Assembly: GCF_019059575.1 (NCBI RefSeq)
Contig: NW_024881615.1
Location: forward strand, 806,001-870,000
Origin: Amphibalanus amphitrite
Taxonomy: Eukaryota; Arthropoda; Thecostraca; Balanomorpha; Balanidae
DNA length: 64,000 nt
Reading direction: 5' to 3'
The notes under the pieces were generated by a model. It made no database searches, was not told the DNA's origin, and saw only the letters and a list, made by a program, of their open reading frames with translations. Positions 1-11,387 of this stretch are shown here, one piece after another; position 1 is the first letter of the stretch, and every line of letters starts with the position of its first letter. The translations under genes and the position numbers were made by a program.

Positions 1-1901
1 ACTAACAAATCGGTCGCGATTACATGGTAGGGCGAGCATCACGCAAACTGTCGGGTCAGCGCTAACAGGAGAAGGTTGAAGGTCGCGCGAGTTTGGGCTG
101 AATGAAGATCGTGACACGCTCCTTGCCGGTGTGGCTGCTCGGTGTGCCGTAACCAGTGTTGCGTGTGAGCGGTAGTGAAATGAAGCGTGCGGCACACCCG
201 CCGATCTTAATCTGTAGCGAAGGGAAACAAGTTTATGAGCATGTGCGTTTGCCCAGATGTAAACAGTTCTTAGGGATAGCGCGTCCCTCAATTTTTAGCC
301 CCCTCTGCATATCTGATTCGTTACGCTGTCTGCCAGTCCTTATGTTGTTCCCGCTCGCTATGTGCCTTTCTGATAGTCCGTTAATTTGCCAGCCTCATAT
401 AGTCCTTCCAACTATATCGATCTGGCAGTTTGTCCCCTCTGCCAGCCGGCACGGTCTGTTCCCCGTCTCACTGCCACGCGCCTGCTGCCTGTCCTGCCCC
501 GGTGCCCCGCTGGGTGGTAGATTGGTGTCGATTTTATCTGTCGGGGGAGGCGACTGCGCGTGGCTGATCTATGGGCCGGCTCAGGCAGTGTCCCCGGAGT
601 ACCAATATCCCCATCCCTCAGTCCCCAGCACCCCGAGCACTGCCCTGGCGCCTTCCCATCGGTGGCTCAACGCTTCCCCGCCCCCGCCGCGCCACCCGCG
701 CCCAGGACGGCCTGCACCAACAATTAGATTACAGCACGCTCTTTGATACGTACGCACATGAAAGCGCGTGTGATCTCGTTTGGCCCGCCGCGTCGGTGGG
801 TGTTGGATCCAGCCGGTAGCGTTTTTCTGGCATATTCTATCGAATCAGGTAATTGAGTTGGGGCCTCACGCTCCGCGGAACTGCCGGAGGGGACTGGAAT
901 CCACTGAGACGCTAATTGGCTCTCCAAGAATCCTGTTGATCCCGTGCCCTTTCTCTTGTGAAGGATGAGTTAATATTTTCACAAGAAAATGTTGTTTTTC
1001 CCTTGTTATTTCTTTGCATCCCATTCTTATACAGATGTTAGCAAATGACAGAGACGTTTAACACTGACAACGGACATTAAGCTTCATATTTGCAAAATAC
1101 GACTAGCACGAAGTGACTGAGTCGCGAAACATTACACAGTTGTGCATCGTTGTAGATTGCGACAGGAGGTTGCACCACACCGACCTGAGGGTCAGGGTCT
1201 GCACTCCCAGAATCGTCGCTCTCATTGACAGACCAGGGTGCGCCTGACCTACTGAAGTTCTGGGACGGGGGACTTGGCGCCGGTAGCAGTGACGTTGGTT
1301 CCTCAGCCCCGGGGTGGCCGCACCCCGTGGGTATTTACAGCCGTAGTGTTGCTTCTAGATGTTTACCGTAACGATTGATTATGTCTTCGTCCGTCAATGG
1401 AAAGGAGTTCGACGAACCGCCCTGTTTATTCGTCAATCCTCATCGTGGCCGCCGGAAACATTATTCTTTACACATCCACGAGTTCTTCTCTGTCTCTCGC
1501 TAAAAATGCACTGGCCTGACGTGCGCATGTGATCACTTCCGAGACCTGCCGTAATACTGCATACGCCTGTACTCTCCTCCAGCCCTCTCCATCCTGTCGG
1601 CCCTCCGCTGACCGCGCGGCCCTCCACCTGCACCTGGTCCCGGAGCGCCGCTCCCCGTCCGACCGTCCGTCTGGACGGCTCGTGACCGGCGGCGCGGCGT
1701 CCGGCCGGCCGGCCGCGGCCTGTTGTCGCATCATTACGGCGCCATTACCGAGACCGTGCGCCGCTCGGCGCCGCGGCGCGCCTCTGTAATCAGCCGCGGC
1801 ATGTCTCACTCCGCCGGTACACCAAGGCCGCCGGCCCGCCCTCCGCCGGCCGCGATGGCCGCAGCGGTGCGGCTGGCCGAGCGGCAGCTGGCCGCCGTGC
1901 C
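1..1901. other. No gene seen; CpG-rich stretch
   Basis: I see no splice-consistent coding exon. About 1590-1910 is very GC- and CpG-rich, with many CCGGCCG blocks. It could be a CpG-island-like region, but no transcript start can be shown. Confidence 0.4.
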
Positions 1902-4094
1902 CATAGTTGGCCTGCGCTACGCTACGTTACGCACTACGTTACGCTACGTTTGCTTTTTTGGCCAAAACTACGATACCGAATTACGATACGTTATATATTG
2001 CTACGTTACTGAATTACGGTATTTGTTAATTAACGCAGCAAATTATTTTATCGTACTACGTTATGCAATATGTCATCATCCGCTACCCAGTGGAAACGGT
2101 TAGTCTCTAGTAAGCCAAATACAGCGCACAATGATCGCCGGCTTTGCAGCATCGTCGGTGCGGCGGTGCCTACGCGCTACTCGCTAGATGCGCTGGACTT
2201 CTGACAGGGAATTCCCTGGGACTCCCCAGTGGGAAATCCCCGGTGTCGGTCCGGCCCGAAGAAAGACTCAGTGGTATTCATATAGCAGGCGTCTCACATC
2301 CGTGTAAACGGCCGGAGGTCTGGTAACGATATGAGTAAACTGAAAAAAAATATGTAACTTGTACAAATACAGCTGACCTGTAATTGCTACGGAATTAGAG
2401 TTGCAAAGTTTTCCCCAAAGGCTGCTACCGGCACCGCCCCGCCCCACAAAAATTTTCTGGGATACCGGCATGCTACCACGCCCCAAGCAAAAAAACCGCC
2501 AAATTACCGGCATACTAAAAACCCTGCATTCTTGATTCTAGCTGACCCCTGCAAGAGATGCCACATTTTGGCAGTTTCAGTGCCCCTCCCACCCAACAGC
2601 CATCCATTGTCCAACCACAAATACCAGCAGGCTGATTTTGGCTGAGTTGGCCCCACAAATACCCACAATTTTGAAACTCCATTCCAGTCTATACCTGTTA
2701 AAATATCACCTGTAATCAAAGAAGTATTGCCTACAAAAAGACTATTACATTCATCAAAAAGGTGAGGACAAAAAGGACTTGAATTACTGAAATGTGTTTA
2801 CTGTTTTTGAAGACTGGACAGCACTGAGAAAAAAATTGACTCCATATGGGTCAAAACTCTTGAAAATGCTCCCCTGAAAACTCCTTAAAACCATTGATAA
2901 CTCCCTTTCCAGCAGAGTTATTGAGTGTGTTCTAGGGTAACTTCGACCCTTCCTCATTTTGCTAAAGAGTTTTCAAGAGTTCTTAATGGATGGCGAAATG
3001 ACTCCATGTGTGACACTCCATAACTCTGTGACGCAACTCTCCATTACTTCCGAAAAACCTTTCCCGAACGTTCCGACAGGGGTAAAAGGGGAGTTACGAA
3101 GGGGTTTTAGCATACGTCGTGAGGAGCTGCCGGTGGCCGCCATCTTTTGCGCGTAGTACACAGCACGTTGTGCGGGGCGGCGGGCGAGGTGTTAGTGAAG
3201 AGCGTGTTGACTTAGACGGACCTGACCTATATACAGTGACGGATAATTGGACCTTACTTTGGATTTAAAGGTAAGCTTAGCTGTATTTCTCATCATGCTT
3301 TTATAGTGCAAAGTGTTATAATGCTGTGATGAGAACATACGGTAACCCCATGCTCTTGATGGGCTGGAATGGTCTCTGTAAGGGTAATTGATTTGTATTG
3401 TTCCTGAGTGAGATAAAGATCGGAAACAGCATGCTCTGAGTTTCTAGGTATTGGCAAATATCATACATTATTTCTCTCGAATAAATTGGAAAGTTAGGAT
3501 TACACAAGCTTTACACGTCATGGATCCTATTGTTATTGCCCAATTATTTTAAAATCTATACCAATGACAAACATCAAATTTGAAGGAATTGCAAAGGAGA
3601 GCCAGAAAATAAAACTATCTTGGCATAAAAGCCTTGATTTTCCTAGCCCCTACATATATATAAAAAAAATCAGTTACCTACCTACCACTGCCACTGCCCA
3701 TGAATGATGAAAACCACCGACAAACCAGCATGTTTAAATAAATTTTGTCTAAATTGTTGTATGTTTTTAGAAAGTGTTCATAATTGAATTCCTTCTTTAA
3801 TGTTAACATGGTTACCTATGCGGCGTATATAACGTCTTTAGCTTATTTTTAGCGACCTCAACTTTTTGAGCGTTCAAGTAGGTACGTTTCATAGCATTGC
3901 CCTACTGTGTCTGCAACTAAGATGGAGGCTGTTAACTTGCCCTTTAGACTTTCACTGAAACTTAACTTTATCAAAATTGTAGTGCATAAAAAGTATGCTA
4001 ACTTTGCAATCTCTCGCTTTCATTATTTTGACATCATGTGCCGAAATGCAGTATCAGTGCCAACACGTCAGGTCGCGTATGTCTCGTCTCGTCC

Positions 4095-4330
4095 ATCTTG
4101 TCTCATCTGCCTACCTCTCAGTCTCCTCCCTCATTTCTTCCTTCCATTTTTCCTCGCTTCCTTTCTCACTCCCTCTTTCCCTCCCCTCTCTCTCCCTTTC
4201 TTTCTCCCTCTATCCCTCCCTTCCTTCCTGTTTTCCTTCCTTCCTTCCTTCCTTCATCCCTCCCCTCCTTCCCTCCCTTTCTCCTTCATTATTTCCCCTT
4301 CTTCTCTTTTTTTTCTTTCTTCTCCATTTC
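4095..4330. repeat. Long polypyrimidine (CCTT)n tract
   Basis: A run of about 230 nt of almost pure C/T with CCTT and CCCTCC units. It ends roughly 50 nt before a tttgcag acceptor, so it may act as an extended splice tract. Confidence 0.8.
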
Positions 4331-4384
4331 CTCCCACGCAATGTTAAGTGTACCTATAATTTCATGGTTATTAACATTTTGCAG

Positions 4385-4530
4385 GGGATGAGCTGGAGAG
4401 CCTGCAGCGCATCCCGCAAAACACGTCGGAAGCCAACGGAGGCCAGCAAAATATCCATCCCACCATCGTGAAAGGAGAGCCGGACGAAAAAGACGCAGTA
4501 TTCGTCGAGGCCCAGGAGGTGGTAGGGTAG
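4385..4530 (+). CDS. Possible terminal exon carried inside the CACTG element
   Basis: After an acceptor ttttgcag there is an open frame of 47 codons from GAT at 4387, reading DELESLQRIPQNTSEANGG and later HPTIVKGEPDEKDAVFVEAQ, to TAG at 4528. Composition is protein-like (acidic, low in Cys and Arg), unlike the surrounding repeat. Joining it to the donor at 3271 keeps the frame for 11 codons back to a stop with no ATG, so the true upstream exon is unknown. It could be a captured host exon or chance. I do not recognise a family. Confidence 0.3.
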
Positions 4531-5810
4531 CGGCACCACCAGACCAAGCATTCCTGCTGTGGTAGGCCGCCTTTTGGATTCTTAACATCAAAACTCGCGA
4601 CCGTGAAGCATATGGAGTGAGATCCCCGGAGAGCGTGCCGTGGCGGGATGTCGAAAGCGTTTGTTAATTTTTTAAGCCTCCCACCGCCCCGGACTTTGAA
4701 TACACATTTCTTGAAATATATTTTTTATCTGTGCTTCGGTACACGAGCTTTGGGTGGTTACGCTATTCGTCCAATATTTATTTTCGGGGGGGGGGGGGGA
4801 AGGGCTGGAGTGGAGTGATGGGAAGTTTGGGTGAGTTTGATGGGGAGTAACAAGAGGTATACCATGAAGCTGTAAACGGAGTTTTGGGGAATCATGGAAT
4901 GGAGTAATCGGGAGTAATTATGAGGCAGTAGGAGAGTCATTGAGAGTAATGGAAGGGAGTTTCAGGGAGTATGTTGTTTGTTTTGATAGGGTAAAGGAGA
5001 GTAATGAAGAGTTTTCTAAAACTGTAGGGAGAGTTACAGAGAGTTTTCGAGGGAAGTTTTGGGGTGTAATGGAGAGTTTTAGAGGGGGTGTAATGAGGAG
5101 TACCACCTGGGAGTTTTGGGGTGTCGTTTTGGTGAACTCCCCCTGGGGGTGTCATGCGGAGTCAGGATTTTTCTCAGTGAGTGAGCAGTAATCACATTTA
5201 CATTTCACAGGTGTTCTACTTTTCCATATTCTCCTAAAATGTTGCAGGCACCAGCCAAATGTTTAAAATCTAGATGGTCAAAACATAGGTAAACAAGTAC
5301 AGATTCGGCCATCTTCCTAACTGAGGAAGCGAGATCAGGGGCGTAACTTTTTGGTTTTCGTTGGGGGGCAACGCTGTCAGGGGCGCCTTTTTAAGGGCAT
5401 GGGGGCGCCTCCCCGTGACTGTCTAGAAATAAGTCTTATTTCAGTTTACGACAGCATTTTTTTTTTACCATAGCACGTTGTTTTTGTGCCGTCGTGTTTT
5501 GGCACGTTATGTTGCAGTTTTTTTTTCTGAAATAGCGCGCCAAAAGCGCGGAATTATTTTGAAACCAAATACATTTTGAAAGCACTTTGGGGACTAGAGA
5601 CCGGGGGCGGGTAGTGGAATTGGGGACCAGGGTATAGTGACGCCTTATTAAACAACGCATATGGTAGTTCTTCTAAAGAAACGAGACGAACTGATGAATT
5701 GACAAAAAGAAAAGAAAAAACAACTGATAAAAAGGCGAGATTAAAGAAACAAATCTGTAGAACTTCACCCCACGCAGAAGCAAGGGACGTTTTTACGCCT
5801 CCCCTTTTAA

Positions 5811-6289
5811 AGGGACCCTCCCACCTTAACATTAGATTTGAGTTGAGATAGCCAAAATGGGGTCCCTGGCTCACAATTACCGGTTTCGGCACTCACAACA
5901 TCGAGAAATGCCTTAAATCGGAAATATTGAATTTCAAAATTGCAGCATTTTGATTCAGAGGGGCTAATGCTTAGGAATACCCCTCTGAATGTGTGACGTC
6001 AGCGCAAATATCTAACGATTTTTAAATGTTTGACTAAAACGTTTTGTAGCACGCGGTGGTATATGCTATTTGCGCGCAACATCTGCCGCAAACGCCGCAC
6101 TTCTAAAATAAAGTCGCTAGAAACAGCGGAGATCTAAAAAAAAGTAAACAAAAGTAAAAGTCTAATATCTTGAAAACCGGTGAATATTTTTCGGTGAAAT
6201 TTGGTAGATATTCGTTTTCGCTCTTTCTGAACCGAGCGACATCACTTTCATGCCAATTCATAAACTTTTTTGAAGGTGGGAGCGTCCCT
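5811..6289. mobile_element. Short TTAA-flanked MITE (copy 1 of two)
   Basis: Both edges carry TTAA followed inward by AGGGAC(C/G)CTCCCACCTT-type termini. It shares ends and the internal phrase around GAGTTGAGATAGCC with the copy at 47461-47957, in reverse orientation. It is about 480 bp, non-coding and diverged, so relatively old. Confidence 0.6.
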
Positions 6290-6404
6290 TTAAGTTAAGA
6301 ACACACTTCATACTGCATCTTTTCCGCACGTGTTCTAGAAGCAAACCAGTGGCAAAAATTTGCCCTCATCGAAAAAAAATAAAAAATTGCCCCCCCCCCC
6401 CCCG

Positions 6405-7554
6405 CCCGCGCCGGGCCGGGGGGGGGGAGTGAACACCTCCCCTGCGGTTTTTCGCAGATATCTCAAAACTCCGCGCCGCCGTTTTTGGCACACCTGTTCA
6501 TGCATCTTTTTTTTTACACATGTGCAAATTTCAGACCCAGAGCTCTCAAGGTCAGGTCACCAGGTCACGTCAAAAGACCTCACCTCAGAAAAAAGTTGCA
6601 ATCCTCGTCATAGCTACACCAACTGAACGATCGCCTTGAAACTTTCAGCGATTGATAAGAGTAACAGTATGTCTAAAATGTTTATCTCGGAATTTTGATA
6701 TCAGTGACCTATGGTCAGGTCAATTTTGCGACCTCTCCATTATAAGTCAATGGGAGAAAATTGAAATGAGCCTTTTTTGGACGAATGGTATTTAGAACCC
6801 TCTCAAACATCGTTTCATAGGTAAACATGATACACTGAATCGGAAAAAATGCACCTGTGACCCCTCTGTGTGCCCTTGAGGTCATCTCAGGTCATAGACG
6901 GTCACCACCAGTTTTTTTGGCTGTAACTTTTGATAAAGGCGTGCTAGAGCGATGAAAACACTTCAGATGTATTCACCTCGACGATACGGATCGACTGATA
7001 TGCAACATGACCCTTTTCGGTCAGGTTATGACCTTGACCTGAGGTCAAATTTTAAAAATGACCTTTCAAGGTCAAAAAATAGTTCATTCGACGCGTCTCG
7101 ACGAGAAGAACATGATGCTGCCAAACGTAATGTCGTGGCACTCTTGAGTCAAAAGTTATTGCCGAAAAACAGTTTTCGTGAAAACTGCTATTTTACAGTT
7201 TTTGCCCTTTGGAGGCTAAACCGTTGACCTTAGGTCAAATCTGAGAACAATGGTCAGAAAGGTCTGTAAAAGGGCTATCGAATGCGCTTTTCCGCGGCGC
7301 TGTAGCTCTATTGATCCCGAGTTAGCCGTTGCAGTTTCCAAAATTGTTGAAATGGCCTACATTTGACCTTTGATGACCTCAGGCGACCTGACCTTTGACC
7401 TGACACAAAAATGACCGAGTGTTTCCGTCATTATTTTTGACGCTCTTTCGAATGCTGCTTACTGCGTGTCGCTACGTGGCCCAGGAGTCGAGTTAGACCA
7501 GACACCCCCCTCACCGCCCGGCGCGGAAGTCGCGGAGCACCAGCCCGGCGCGGG
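6405..7554 (+). mobile_element. TTAA-type AGGTCA-rich element (left border damaged)
   Basis: The inner end at the right is GCCCGGCGCGGG followed by TTAA (7555-7558). The left starts CCCGCGCCGGGCCGGG but is preceded by a C-run instead of TTAA. By eye the interior has about 18 AGGTCA/TGACCT half-sites. It is a diverged relative of the 24710-25907 element, sharing the TTTTTCGC..ATATCTCAAAA stretch and the same order of half-site clusters. Confidence 0.65.
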
Positions 7555-7686
7555 TTAATCCCAGGCTGAGAGCGTTCAAGCTTAGGTCACCCATATACCT
7601 CTGTATACCGAGACATGCAGAAGTCTGTGGCTCACCAGGTGATATCAAGTTATCACGAAATGATACAAATTACTCCTGCTTTGATC

Positions 7687-8326
7687 TAGAGGTGTCAAAA
7701 CGTGAAAATTTTGGGAACCAGACTCGAACCAGACCCGGCTGGACATTTCTGGAACCAGTCGGACCCGGTCTAAGTTGGAATCGGAACCAGTTGGACCCGT
7801 TCCCCAAAAGTCAATTAAAACAAACCGTTTGTAGAAATCATTAATTGCATCGTGTAAAACAGCCCTTTTCCCACTGATAATACTTATGAGCTACAGTGTG
7901 CAAAGGAACATACATGAGCAATGTGACATATAGTGCATGCATGGCCTAAGCTTTTGAATTCATTTTAAAAGAGATGAAACGCAAAAATTACCCAACGTTT
8001 CGCATTTATTGCTTAGTCATGGGTGTTAGAGTGCGGTTGTGACACTTTGAATACATCATATGAAAATTGCATCTGAATCATACACTTTTTGGAGGAGAGG
8101 TCTTTTTCTGGGATGAATGGTCTTTTTCTGATAATCCTCATACATGAGCAAATGTTTTCTTTCCATTCACTTCATATTTTGCAATCATATGTAGTGTCCA
8201 CTATGTATGGTTTATGGTAGGACCCGGTTGGACCCGCCAGAAAATTTCCAGGAACCGGTCCGGACCCATATGGGTCCAGACCGGTTCTTTTGACCGGGTC
8301 CTCGGGTCCACATTTTGCCACCCTTT
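7687..8326. mobile_element. hAT-like element with GGACCCGG subterminal words
   Basis: The left end is TAGAGGTGTCAAAACGTG. The right end, inverted, reads AGGGTGGCAAAATGTG. Both are followed inward by degenerate GGAACC/GGACCCGG words (7708-7808 and 8218-8308), in opposite orientation. A clean 8-bp duplication is not evident (CTTTGATC on the left against CTTTGAAC overlapping the right end), so the borders are approximate. Confidence 0.5.
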
Positions 8327-8359
8327 GAACAAAAAAGATGATGTAGGATACCAGTATAG

Positions 8360-9840
8360 TCAGAGGAGCGCTAACATTGGCTCGATGGGTGCTATGAACC
8401 GTTGGGACGCTACGCCAAGCAAGAGTGGCGCTTTAACAGCAGGGATACCATAACACACAAGGCCCTGTGGGACGATTACATTGACTCAAGGGGCGCCCTT
8501 TAGAATCGGTGCGACACCGTGCAGAGGGCGCCATTCTTAACCACATCAATTTTAATACTCACTGCAGATGGCCTCCAAACTGTCTCGAGGGGTGCCTTCA
8601 GGAACCGATGGAACAGCCACCGAAATAGGGGCGCCGCTCTAGCTGCAGTGATGAAATAAGGTATTGACCGCATTGACCAGAGGAGCGCTTCATGTGGCTA
8701 AAGGGGCGCGTTGGTAAACTGGTGGGGCGCCACCCCATGCCCAGCGAGGGGCGTCGTACTTAGCAAGGAAATTATGTAAGTCAGAGGAGCGCGAACTTCG
8801 GCTCGAGGGGCGCTTGTATGAACCGTTGAGGCGCTAACCTAGCTAAGTGTGCCGTTTTAGCAGCAGGGATGCCATAACACACTATAGCGTGCTATGGTAT
8901 CTAGGCCCTCTAGCCTCCCCCTCCCCCTCCCCGAGGAGCGATGATTATGACTCAAGGAGCGCCCTTAGGAATTGGTAGGCCACATACATTTCATTACTCA
9001 GTGCAGAGGGGCGCCAAAACGGGCACGAGGGGTGCCTTCAGGAGCCAATAGGGCAGTCTACGGACTGGGGGCGCTGTTCTAGCAACAATGATGATAAGGT
9101 ATTGGCCAGAGGGGCGCTTCATCCACCTGAAGGGTCACATTGATAAACGGATGGGGCGCCGCTCTGCATGCGGGGGCATTAGTTATTAGCAAAACAGATG
9201 ACATAAGACGTGCGTGTTGTCAGAGGGGCACCACTTTGGCTCGAGGGGCGCTTTTTAACCAATGGGGCACGCTATTTAGCTAAGTTTTTACTTGCCGCAA
9301 GCGGCGCACCATCCCTGAGGAACGTTACACAAACGACTGACGACTCTCTCGACATGGGCATCAGAGGTGCCCCTGTAGACCTCACAGGCGTCTCTAATTC
9401 CCATTGAGGCGCCCCTTTGGGCTTCAACTGGAGCTCCTCTTTCTATGGGCCTCGGAGGCGCCCCCATTTGGCATGCAGTCTCCCCTCTTTCGTATTGGGG
9501 CGCCATTATGGCCTTAATGGGCGCCCCTTTTTCATGTGGGCGCCCCCTATACTATAGACCTCAGAGGCACCCCGAAGGGCCTCAGAGGCCAATAAGGTGC
9601 CCCTCTTTCGCATGCAGGCGCCCCTGTGGCCATCTCAGGCGCCCGTGTTTTGCATTGAGGCGCCCCTGAGGACTTCATGGGCGCCCCTCTTTCGCATGCA
9701 GGCGCCCCCACGGCCTCAGAGGTTCCCCTCTCACGCATCCCATTTCCATATAGGCGATGGCGCCCCCTTGAAAGATGGCGCACGCGCTCCTATGACGCCG
9801 CTGGCCCGTGAGGGCGCCTTTCGGGACTGGGGGCGCCCAC
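8360..9840. repeat. Degenerate GGGGCGCC array in two opposed blocks
   Basis: The word GAGGGGCGC recurs every 30 to 60 nt, in plus orientation up to about 9260 and as GCGCCCCTC afterwards. It is the interior of the 5336-9937 element and probably a set of transposase-binding repeats. Long reading frames across it are repeat artefacts. Confidence 0.75.
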
Positions 9841-10230
9841 CAAGGTTGGGGGGGGGGGCAAACGGAATGTTGGGGTGGCAAAATTTCAAGTTGGGGGGGC
9901 ACCTGCCTCCCCAAAAGTATACAAAGTTACGCCCCTGAGCGAGATCAACATCTACTTTTTCCTATCAACTATGGCTTGCTGGTTCGTGAATAAGATACGA
10001 ATCATGTAAAAAAAAATGTGTTAATAACTCATTGGTCCTGAGAATAGTCACCAAATAATATGTATAAAACGATATCTTCCATCCTCTCCAACCTCAGGAA
10101 CAAACACAAGGTTATCGATTTCGAAACAGATGCGCCATAACAGAGGCTTTTAACCAGCTGATTAAAACGCTGCAAAAAAAATGTTAAACGACTGCAAGCC
10201 ACTGCCTCGTCAATGATTATATTGATAAAA

Positions 10231-11106
10231 ACCAGTAAAACGCCTTTTGGGCGAAGAACGAGCGAGCGAGATAGTGAGCCCTGCACGTGCGGAAGGGCGA
10301 GAGGGTACTTCCAACGGGCTTGCGCAAAGCACCCTTCTAACCGGTCGCTAGCGGTGTACCAAATTTGAACGCAATCGGCCCAGCCGTTCCTGAGATCTGG
10401 AAGCGGCATTCTGCACGTGCGCACGTGCAAACGGGGTCCAAACTGACTTTTGCACGGCACCCTACTAACCGGTCTCCAACTGTGTACCAAATTTGAGCGC
10501 AATCGGCCCAGCCGTTCTCGAGATCTGGAAGCGCCCCCTGCACGTGCGCACGTGCAGTAGCACCTTAACCGCAACACATGGGAATGCATTGTCTGGTGGG
10601 TGCCTACCTGTATGCCAAGTTTCAGCGAAATCGCCCCAGTAATTACCGAGTTATTAAAATGGGAACAAATTTGACACCTCTTATTGTTGTATTTTGCACG
10701 TGCACTGGGGGTGACCCACATGCATGGAGAGTATCCTATTTTTGGAAGAAAGGATGCAGCTACCCTATAAAAATTACCGCAAGTCAATCGCCCAAGCGGC
10801 TGCTGAGATATGAGCCTCTCAAAATCACTACTTTTGTAAAACAGCTTGAACACCCTTGACTTTTCACGTGGCACGTGCCACGACGGTCACTGAGATGTAT
10901 CAAAAGTAGTCAATTACGGGGTAGAAGGGATGGGGCTACCCAGCAAAAAAGACCGCAGGCCAATCGGTCCAGCGGTTGCTGAGATATAAGCCTCTCAAAA
11001 GCGTTACAGGCCGGGCCGGGCCGGGCCGGGCCGGGCCGCTCATACTGAGATTTTTCCGTTATATTGAAAAGACTCGTTTCGCTCGCTGCGCTCGCTCGCT
11101 CGTAAT
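10231..11106 (+). mobile_element. E-box-palindrome repeat, copy B1
   Basis: It shares start (ACCAGTA...CGCCTTTTGGG), end (CGCTCGCTCG-TAAT) and interior with the copies at 37879-40105 and 50114-50800. Tandem units of about 130 bp end in CTGCACGTGCGCACGTGCAG, a perfect 20-bp palindrome holding two CACGTG E-boxes (10538-10557; a near copy at 10411-10430). The edges contain inverted CGGAGCGAGCG words. It is non-coding, and the superfamily is not clear. Confidence 0.7.
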
Positions 11107-11387
11107 TATCCAACACCAGGGCTGCGGAGTCGATGGATTTTCGGCGACTCCGACTCCGACTCCGACTCCGGCTTTCAAAAACCAGCTCCGACTCCGACTC
11201 CGACTCCGGGCAGAATTGTCGACTCCGACCGACTCCAACTCCCGACTCCGACTCCGCAGACCTAGCAGGGCTGCGGAGTCGACAGATTTTCGGTGACTCC
11301 GACTCCGACTCCGGCTCGGGTTTCTAAAATCGACTCCGACTCCGACTCCGACTCCGGTCAAAACTGTCGATTCCGACCGACTCCGAC
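11059..11387 (+). repeat. 329-bp direct repeat, left copy
   Basis: By eye it is identical to 14916-15244 (offset 3857). It includes the tail of repeat B1, the target site TCCAACAC and most of a hAT MITE whose right end is lost at 11387. The near-zero divergence means either a very recent duplication or an assembly join. Confidence 0.85.

Larger units (their letters stand above)
2822..5179. mobile_element. CACTG-ended (EnSpm/CACTA-like) element with degenerate GGAGT arrays
   Basis: Inverted ends are CACTGAGAAAAAAATTGACT (2822) and, from the other strand at 5179, CACTGAGAAAAATCCTGACT. The dinucleotide AG flanks both ends. Behind each end lies a degenerate array, ACTCC-type at about 2840-3110 and GGAGT-type at about 4795-5160, in opposite orientation. 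The centre has a GCCGCCATCTTT block, a possible donor at 3271, a pyrimidine tract and a candidate exon. CACTG termini suggest EnSpm/CACTA or Chapaev; the superfamily assignment is inference. No transposase seen. Confidence 0.7.
5336..9937. mobile_element. 4.6-kb hAT-type element with GGGGCGCC arrays
   Basis: The left end is CAGGGGCGTAACTTTTTGGT; the right end, inverted, is CAGGGGCGTAACTTTGTATA. The 8-bp duplication AGCGAGAT flanks it exactly (5328-5335 and 9938-9945). Its own interior (about 5336-5800 and 8340-9937) is a degenerate tandem array of GAGGGGCGC words. These run in one orientation up to about 9260 and in the opposite orientation after about 9300. Inside it sit a short TTAA element, an AGGTCA-rich TTAA element and a smaller hAT-like element. 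No transposase frame found. Confidence 0.88.

Noticed and set aside
7679-8330. 8-bp duplication CTTTGATC / CTTTGAAC for the GGACCCGG element
   Set aside because: One mismatch, and the right copy overlaps bases needed for the inverted terminus, so it is probably coincidence.
8360-9840. CRISPR-like spaced repeats
   Set aside because: The GGGGCGC word is short and degenerate, spacing is irregular, orientation flips midway, and the array lies inside a transposon of an animal genome.
10029-10874. 281-codon minus-strand frame
   Set aside because: It runs through repeat copy B1, and similar frames recur at the other copies only because the repeat recurs. No domain, and no frame conservation between copies.
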